A stretch of 21,463 nt of DNA from Hyphomicrobiales bacterium (GTDB lineage Bacteria > Pseudomonadota > Alphaproteobacteria > Rhizobiales > Kaistiaceae). The notes beneath the pieces are model-generated. The model ran no database searches and was not told where the DNA came from. It worked only from the letters and a program-made list of their open reading frames with translations. Numbering within the stretch: position 1 is the stretch's first letter; the number at the start of each line of letters is the position of its first letter. The position numbers and the translations under genes were made by a program. The stretch covers positions 1 through 21,463 of the forward strand of contig JAFKJZ010000536.1 of assembly GCA_017305815.1 (NCBI GenBank), read 5' to 3'. Below are positions 17,447 to 21,463 of the stretch, piece after piece.

Positions 17447-18564
17447 GCCGCTTCTCCCTTGACGCGATCGAGCCAGAGGGCGAAGCCGACGGCGGGCACG
17501 GTGGACTTGGCGCCGAGCAACGGCATCAGACGGTCGTAGCGGCCGCCGCCGACCACCTGCTGGCCGGCCGGCAGCGCCTTGTCGTAGATTTCGAAGACGA
17601 AGCCCGAGTAATAGTCGAGGCGACGGCCGAAATCGGCGGCGAAATCGAGCCGCTCCAGATCGATGCCGCGTCGCGCCAAGCCCTCCGCCCGCTTCTCGAA
17701 TCCCTCGATCGAGGCGTCCATGCCGAGCTTCTCGTCATTCGAGAGCGCCTTCAGTTCGCCGAGCACGGCGGAAGGCGTGCCGACAATGCCGAGGAAACGG
17801 CCAAGCACGGCCTGCGCCCGCTCGTCGAGCCCGCCGCCGGCCGCCAGCGCCGATTGCTCCAGGAAGCGATCCGCGATCTCGCCGGCCGAACGGCCGCCGA
17901 CAGCGCGAATTCCGGCAATCGATAGAAGATCCTCGACAATGCGATGCGCCGCCTCGTGATCGGTGCCGTCTATTGCCGCGAGGAAACCGGCATGCGCCGG
18001 GGTTTCGGCCGACCTGCCGGCGGCGAGCCGCGCGATGGTGGCATCGAGACGGGCGCGGTCGCCGAAGGCGCGCGACAGGCGGCGCTTCCAGACGGCGGCA
18101 ATGCCGAGTTGCTCGATGATGGCGGCGAAGAGCGCGGAGTCACCGAGGCGAACGATCGGCTCGTCGAGCCCGTAAACCCGGACGGAATCGAGCGCCAGCG
18201 CCAGCACGTCGGCGTCGGCGGTGATGCGGTCCGTACGGCCGAGCGACTCGACGCCCGCCTGCAGGAACTCGCCATTCGCGCCGCCGGGGCGCTGGCGGAA
18301 GACCGGGCCGAGATAGGCATAGTCGGCGGTGCGGTGCGCATCGCCGCTAGCGATGTGCTGCAGGCAGACCGGGATGGTGAACTCCGGCCGCAGGCACTGT
18401 TCGCGGCCATCGGCGCTCGTCGTCAGATAGAGCCGCCGGCGCAGGTCTTCGCCCGCCACGTCGAGAAAGACGTCGGCGTCGGAGACGATCGGCGGCTCGA
18501 CGAAGCGGTAGCCCGCCTCGGAAAGGAGGACGCGAAGTCGGGTTGTCTCGACCATTTCCGTCAC
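17443..18564 (-). CDS. hisZ: ATP phosphoribosyltransferase regulatory subunit HisZ
   Basis: 373 residues, a paralogue of the histidyl-tRNA synthetase catalytic core without the anticodon-binding domain. Matching blocks include [34 protein letters not shown] (motif 2-like), and [15 protein letters not shown] with [11 protein letters not shown] (motif 3-like). HisZ has no synthetase activity; it activates short-form HisG and carries histidine feedback control. The start is GTG 18564, overlapping the hisS stop in GTGA; ATG 18555 is an alternative three codons in. The pairing with hisS immediately upstream fits the origin of HisZ from HisRS. Confidence 0.96.
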   Translation of the reverse strand: MTEMVETTRLRVLLSEAGYRFVEPPIVSDADVFLDVAGEDLRRRLYLTTSADGREQCLRPEFTIPVCLQHIASGDAHRTADYAYLGPVFRQRPGGANGEFLQAGVESLGRTDRITADADVLALALDSVRVYGLDEPIVRLGDSALFAAIIEQLGIAAVWKRRLSRAFGDRARLDATIARLAAGRSAETPAHAGFLAAIDGTDHEAAHRIVEDLLSIAGIRAVGGRSAGEIADRFLEQSALAAGGGLDERAQAVLGRFLGIVGTPSAVLGELKALSNDEKLGMDASIEGFEKRAEGLARRGIDLERLDFAADFGRRLDYYSGFVFEIYDKALPAGQQVVGGGRYDRLMPLLGAKSTVPAVGFALWLDRVKGEAA

Positions 18565-20082
18565 CCCGCCTGCCGCGCGAGGATCTCGCGCACCGCCGCC
18601 ACCAGATCCGCCTCCGGCACCTCGACCTGCGCCGGACGCGCCTCGCGCCAGACCGCGTTGTCGGTGATCTCCGTCGACATCTGCTTACCCAGCACCAGGT
18701 CCTTGACCTGGATCACGCCCTTCGCCTTCTCGTCTCCACCCTGGATGATGACGCAGGGCGAATTGCGCTTGTCGGCATATTTCAGCTGCGCCTTGGGGCC
18801 GGAACCGCCGAGATAGAGTTCGGCGCGGATGCCGGCATCGCGCAGGTCCTTGACCATCTTCTGGTACTCGCCGACACGGTCGCGATCGAAGATCGTCACC
18901 ACGACGGGTCCGACCTCCGCCTCGGCGGAGATCTTGCCAAGCGCCGTCAGCGCCGCCATCAGGCGCGACACGCCGATCGAGAATCCGGTGGCGGGAACCG
19001 CCTCGTTGCGGAAGCGGCCGACCAGGCCGTCATAGCGGCCGCCGCCGCCGACCGAGCCGAAGCGGGCCGGCTCGCCCTTCTCGTTGACCGTCTCGAACAG
19101 CAGTTCCGCCTCGAAGACGGGGCCCGTGTAATATTCGAGGCCGCGCACGACGGAGGGGTCGATCTTGATGCGATCGGAATAGCCGGCCGCCGTCGTGATC
19201 ACGGCGATCTGGTCGAGTTCGTTCAGGCCCTCGACGCCCGACGGGCCCATCTCGATGTTCTTACGGATGCTGGCGACGGTCGCCTCGTTGCCGACGCTCG
19301 ACTGCGCCGCGACATACTTCATCACCGTGGCGACGCCGGCCTCGTCGAGGCCCGCGCCCTTGGTGAAGTCGCCGCTCTCGTCCTTGCGGCCCGCGCCGAG
19401 CAGCAGCTGGACGCCCTCGGGACCGAACTTGTCGAGCTTGTCGATGGCGCGCAGCACGGTCAGCCGCGTGCCGGCATGCTCGGCGCCGGAAAGGCCGATC
19501 GCCTCCATGACGCCGTCGAGCACCTTGCGATTGTTGACGCGGATCACGTAGTCGCCGCGGCTGATGCCAAGCGCCTCGATAGTCGCCGCGGCTGATGCCA
19601 AGCGCCTCGATCGTGTCCGCCATCATCATGCACATCTCGGCATCGGCGGCCGGCGACGCGGAGCCCACCGTATCGGCGTCGAACTGCATGAACTGGCGGA
19701 AGCGGCCGGGACCTGGCTTCTCGTTGCGGAACACCCAGCCGTTGCGGTAGCTGCGATAGGGCTTCGGCAGCTGGTCGTAGTTCTCGGCGACATAGCGGGC
19801 GAGCGGCGCGGTCAGGTCGTAGCGCAGGCTCAGCCACTGCTCGTCATCGTCCTGGAACGAGAACACGCCCTCGTTGGGGCGGTCCTGGTCGGGCAGGAAC
19901 TTGCCGAGCGAATCCGTATATTCGATCAGCGGGGTCTCGACCGGCTCGAAGCCGTAGAGCTCGTAGACTCCCCGGATCGTGGCGAGCATCCGATCCGCCG
20001 CCTTGATCGCGCCGGCATGGCGATCGACGAGCCCGCGCGGCAGGCGCGCCTTCAGGGCGTTCGTCTTGTCTTTCTCGGCCAT
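18561..20082 (-). pseudogene. hisS: Histidyl-tRNA synthetase HisS, frame broken by a 31-bp tandem duplication
   Basis: Class II aminoacyl-tRNA synthetase that charges tRNA-His. The N-terminal part runs from ATG 20082 ([17 protein letters not shown]) through motif 1 ([12 protein letters not shown]), [14 protein letters not shown] and motif 2 ([20 protein letters not shown]) to [12 protein letters not shown]. The C-terminal part resumes in another frame at the same [12 protein letters not shown] followed by [12 protein letters not shown], and contains [24 protein letters not shown], motif 3 (GFSIGVSRL) and the anticodon-binding domain, ending at TGA 18561. The break is a perfect 31-bp direct duplication (19550-19611). 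Removing one copy leaves 1491 bases, that is 496 residues, fully in frame. As hisS is essential, sequence or assembly error is likely unless another copy exists. Confidence 0.95.
19550..19611. repeat. Perfect 31-bp tandem duplication inside hisS
   Basis: Bases 19550-19580 and 19581-19611 are identical and adjacent (repeat begins AGTCGCCGCGG and ends GCGCCTCGAT). The unit encodes part of [11 protein letters not shown] 31-base insertion shifts the frame and produces two overlapping partial ORFs. It is a simple duplication, not a CRISPR or programmed repeat. Confidence 0.97.
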
Positions 20083-20247
20083 GTCGTCGATCCCGTCTCT
20101 TTTCAGTCTCTTGCCGGTCTCCCGCCCGTCTCTCGGGCGATCCGACTGTACCGCATCATCCGGCAGGTTTCGCACCGGGTTCAGCGGCGCGTTTCGTACC
20201 GCATCGACCTTGAACGGGCAACCTCACGACATCATGACGGCAAAGCA
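20083..20247 (-). promoter_or_regulatory. Upstream region of the his operon with repeats and a leader hairpin
   Basis: GTACCGCATC occurs at 20148-20157 and 20196-20205. GTTTCGCACC (20167-20176) and GTTTCGTACC (20191-20200) are 24 bp apart. A hairpin CGCCCG-TCTCT-CGGGCG (20123-20139) lies about 41 nt before the hisS start. No run of His codons or T-box motif was seen, so classical attenuation is not supported. The hisS Shine-Dalgarno is weak (GAGACGGGA region). Confidence 0.35.
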
Positions 20248-20275
20248 AAAAGGCCGCCCCGAGGGGCGGCCTTTT
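20248..20275 (-). terminator. Rho-independent terminator after the DoxX gene (bidirectional form)
   Basis: AAAAGGCCGCCCC (20248-20260) pairs perfectly with GGGGCGGCCTTTT (20263-20275), a 13-bp complementarity whose centre will open to a small loop. On the minus strand it is followed by a T-run, 25 nt after the DoxX stop codon. The symmetric A and T tracts mean it can also act on plus-strand transcripts. It isolates DoxX from the his operon. Confidence 0.92.
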
Positions 20276-20299
20276 CAAAGCGTACTGCGAACGAAGCGC

Positions 20300-20767
20300 T
20301 TAGAAGGCGCGGCCGAGCTTGGCGTCGACCGAATATTCGTTGCCGCCCTTGAAGACGAAGTAGAGCGCGGCGAAGAACCAGAGCGAAGCGTACTCGAAGC
20401 CACCCGAGGCCATGAAGAAGCCGTTGCCGATATGGACCGACAGCGTGGCGACCAGCAGCACGAAGGCGGCGACCAGGGCGGCCGGGCGGGTCAGCAGGCC
20501 GATCGCCAGAAACAGGCCACCGAAGAATTCGCCGAGGCCAGCAAGCGTCGCCAGCAGCACGGCCGGCTGCAGGCCGATCTGCGCGAAGAAGCCGGTAGTG
20601 CCGTCGATGCCGCCGCCGACGAAGAGGCCAAACAGCTTCTGCGCACCATGCGGGACGAGCCAGAAGCCGACGACGAAGCGGAGGACCGCCTCAAAGAACG
20701 GAGAAGCTGCATAGAGGCCGCCAAAGGCGGGGACGATCAGCTTCTGCGACGACGTGGTATCGGACAT
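20300..20767 (-). CDS. DoxX family membrane protein
   Basis: 155 residues with four hydrophobic segments, the normal DoxX architecture. Typical features are FVVGFWLVPHGAQKLFG near the first helix, LAGLGEFFGGLFLAIGLLTRPAALVAA in the middle helices, and a last helix ASLWFFAALYFVFKGG. DoxX-like proteins are inner-membrane components linked to redox or thiol stress in some bacteria; the role here is not evident. Start ATG 20767 has GGAG about 6-7 nt upstream and gives the family length; the in-frame ATG at 20863 adds 32 polar residues and is rejected. Possible promoters upstream (TTGAAC then an 18-nt spacer then TACGTT, or TATCTT nearer the gene) are uncertain. Flanked by its own terminator. Confidence 0.9.
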   Translation of the reverse strand: MSDTTSSQKLIVPAFGGLYAASPFFEAVLRFVVGFWLVPHGAQKLFGLFVGGGIDGTTGFFAQIGLQPAVLLATLAGLGEFFGGLFLAIGLLTRPAALVAAFVLLVATLSVHIGNGFFMASGGFEYASLWFFAALYFVFKGGNEYSVDAKLGRAF

Positions 20768-20916
20768 GTGCAACTCCAGACGCCGGATGGCGCGTTCGAT
20801 TGATCTGGACCCAAAGATAGCCCATCCGATTGGCGCTCGAAACGTAGCTGCCGCACGACACACTGTTCAACGTGGGCAAACAATTCCCGTCCGGAGCGCT
20901 TGAGCGAAACGGCTTG

Positions 20917-21463
20917 TCAGGCCATCTGCATCGCCGCTTCCTGCCGCTCGACCAGCACATGGCCGCCACCGCCATTCTCGACCAGTTCGAGGAAGCGGTC
21001 GTGCAGCGCGGTCAGGCTGGAGCGATGGCCGATCGAGATGACCGTGGTCTGCGGCAGCCGCTCGCGGATGAGGTTGTAGACATGCGCCTCGGCCTTTTCG
21101 TCGAGCGCGCTCGTCGCCTCGTCGAGCAGCAGCCAGTCCGGCTTGGCGAGGATGGCGCGGGCGATGGCGATGCGCTGCTGCTCGCCGCCGGAGAGGCGAT
21201 TGCCCCAGTGCACGTCGACATCGAGCTCCGGCACCAGGCGCGACAGGCCGACCGCCTCCAGCGCCTCCGTCGCCTCCTCGGTCGCGAGCGTTTCAGCGTC
21301 GCGCGGATAGGCGAGCGCGGCGCGGATCGTGCCGAGCGGCATGTAGGCTCCCTGCGGCAGGGTCAGCAGATCCGCCCCGTTCGGGATATGGACCTGGCCA
21401 TTGCCGAACGGCCAGATGCCGCTCAGCGCCCGGAACAGGCTCGACTTGCCGGAGCCGGACGGT
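20917..21463 (-). CDS. ABC transporter ATP-binding/permease protein, C-terminal part (SbmA/BacA/YddA-like), partial
   Basis: The C-terminal 181 codons are present; the 5' end lies beyond the right edge. The nucleotide-binding domain has Walker A (PSGSGKSS at the edge of the window), a Q-loop-type LPQGAYMPLGTIR, the ABC signature LSGGEQQRIAIARAIL, Walker B WLLLDEATSALDE and the switch His in SIGHRS. The combination of FRALSGIWPFG after Walker A, LPQ..Y.PLGT and SIGHR matches the fused permease-ATPase subfamily of E. coli YddA, related to SbmA/BacA peptide and cobalamin importers, and not ordinary importer ATPases. The membrane domain should lie upstream, outside the window. The region 20768-20916 before DoxX holds no gene. 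Confidence 0.88.
   Translation of the reverse strand, partial: PSGSGKSSLFRALSGIWPFGNGQVHIPNGADLLTLPQGAYMPLGTIRAALAYPRDAETLATEEATEALEAVGLSRLVPELDVDVHWGNRLSGGEQQRIAIARAILAKPDWLLLDEATSALDEKAEAHVYNLIRERLPQTTVISIGHRSSLTALHDRFLELVENGGGGHVLVERQEAAMQMA

Noticed and set aside
19550..19611. Possible CRISPR-like or minisatellite repeat
   Set aside because: Only two directly adjacent copies without spacers, inside a coding gene; a simple duplication.
20083..20250. Histidine attenuator leader peptide or T-box
   Set aside because: No run of His codons, no T-box sequence and no antiterminator pair was visible.
20768..20916. Promoter for the DoxX gene
   Set aside because: Two competing weak candidates (TTGAAC-N18-TACGTT and a TATCTT box nearer the gene); neither good enough to list as a feature.

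Overview
This high-GC window is typical of an alphaproteobacterium of the order Hyphomicrobiales (Rhizobiales). The evidence is a CIRCE-controlled groES-groEL pair, a hisS-hisZ-hisG operon with a long-form HisG, a DUF3563 mini-protein, an RHH_4-type ribbon-helix-helix protein, and a TIGR01459-type HAD hydrolase. I cannot name the genus. No tRNA, rRNA, CRISPR array, insertion sequence or phage gene was seen; this is chromosomal housekeeping DNA with a few less familiar loci.

Layout. 1-1065: the tail of an unidentified plus-strand gene, a small ribbon-helix-helix protein and a DJ-1/PfpI protein. 1170-3306 (minus): groEL and groES behind a clear TTGACA-N17-TAGATC promoter with a CIRCE operator immediately downstream. 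3391-5680 (minus): a compact lipid operon (CDP-alcohol phosphatidyltransferase, CdsA-like cytidylyltransferase, PlsC-like acyltransferase). 5754-6259 (minus): an exported protein whose signal peptide and body are in different frames. 6382-11229 (minus): an overlapping or near-overlapping cluster of two paralogous membrane-anchored 'N-domain + TolB-like + TPR' systems (one a single chain, one split into two ORFs), ending in a sigma54-type response regulator; this is the least described part of the window. 11230-11700: a 471-bp divergent intergenic region with a perfect palindrome and spaced direct repeats. 11701-14346 (plus): HAD hydrolase, ribF and a lipoprotein. 14419-16292: L,D-transpeptidase (minus), tag (plus) and DUF3563 protein (minus). 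16460-20082 (minus): hisS-hisZ-hisG with 4-nt overlaps. 20300-21463 (minus): DoxX protein and the end of an SbmA/BacA/YddA-like ABC transporter.

A striking property is that three genes are out of frame as written, two of them normally essential. hisS carries a perfect 31-bp tandem duplication whose removal restores a 496-residue HisRS exactly. ribF lacks about 35 codons at the junction of its two domains. The exported protein needs a -1 shift. The most economical reading is local sequence or assembly error, or recent decay if second copies exist; for the exported protein an in-phase slippery heptamer makes programmed frameshifting a testable alternative.

The genes form coherent modules: protein folding (groESL), phospholipid synthesis, a putative orphan regulatory and TPR system, cofactor synthesis (ribF), cell-wall cross-linking, alkylation repair (tag) and the first step of histidine synthesis joined to histidyl-tRNA synthesis.
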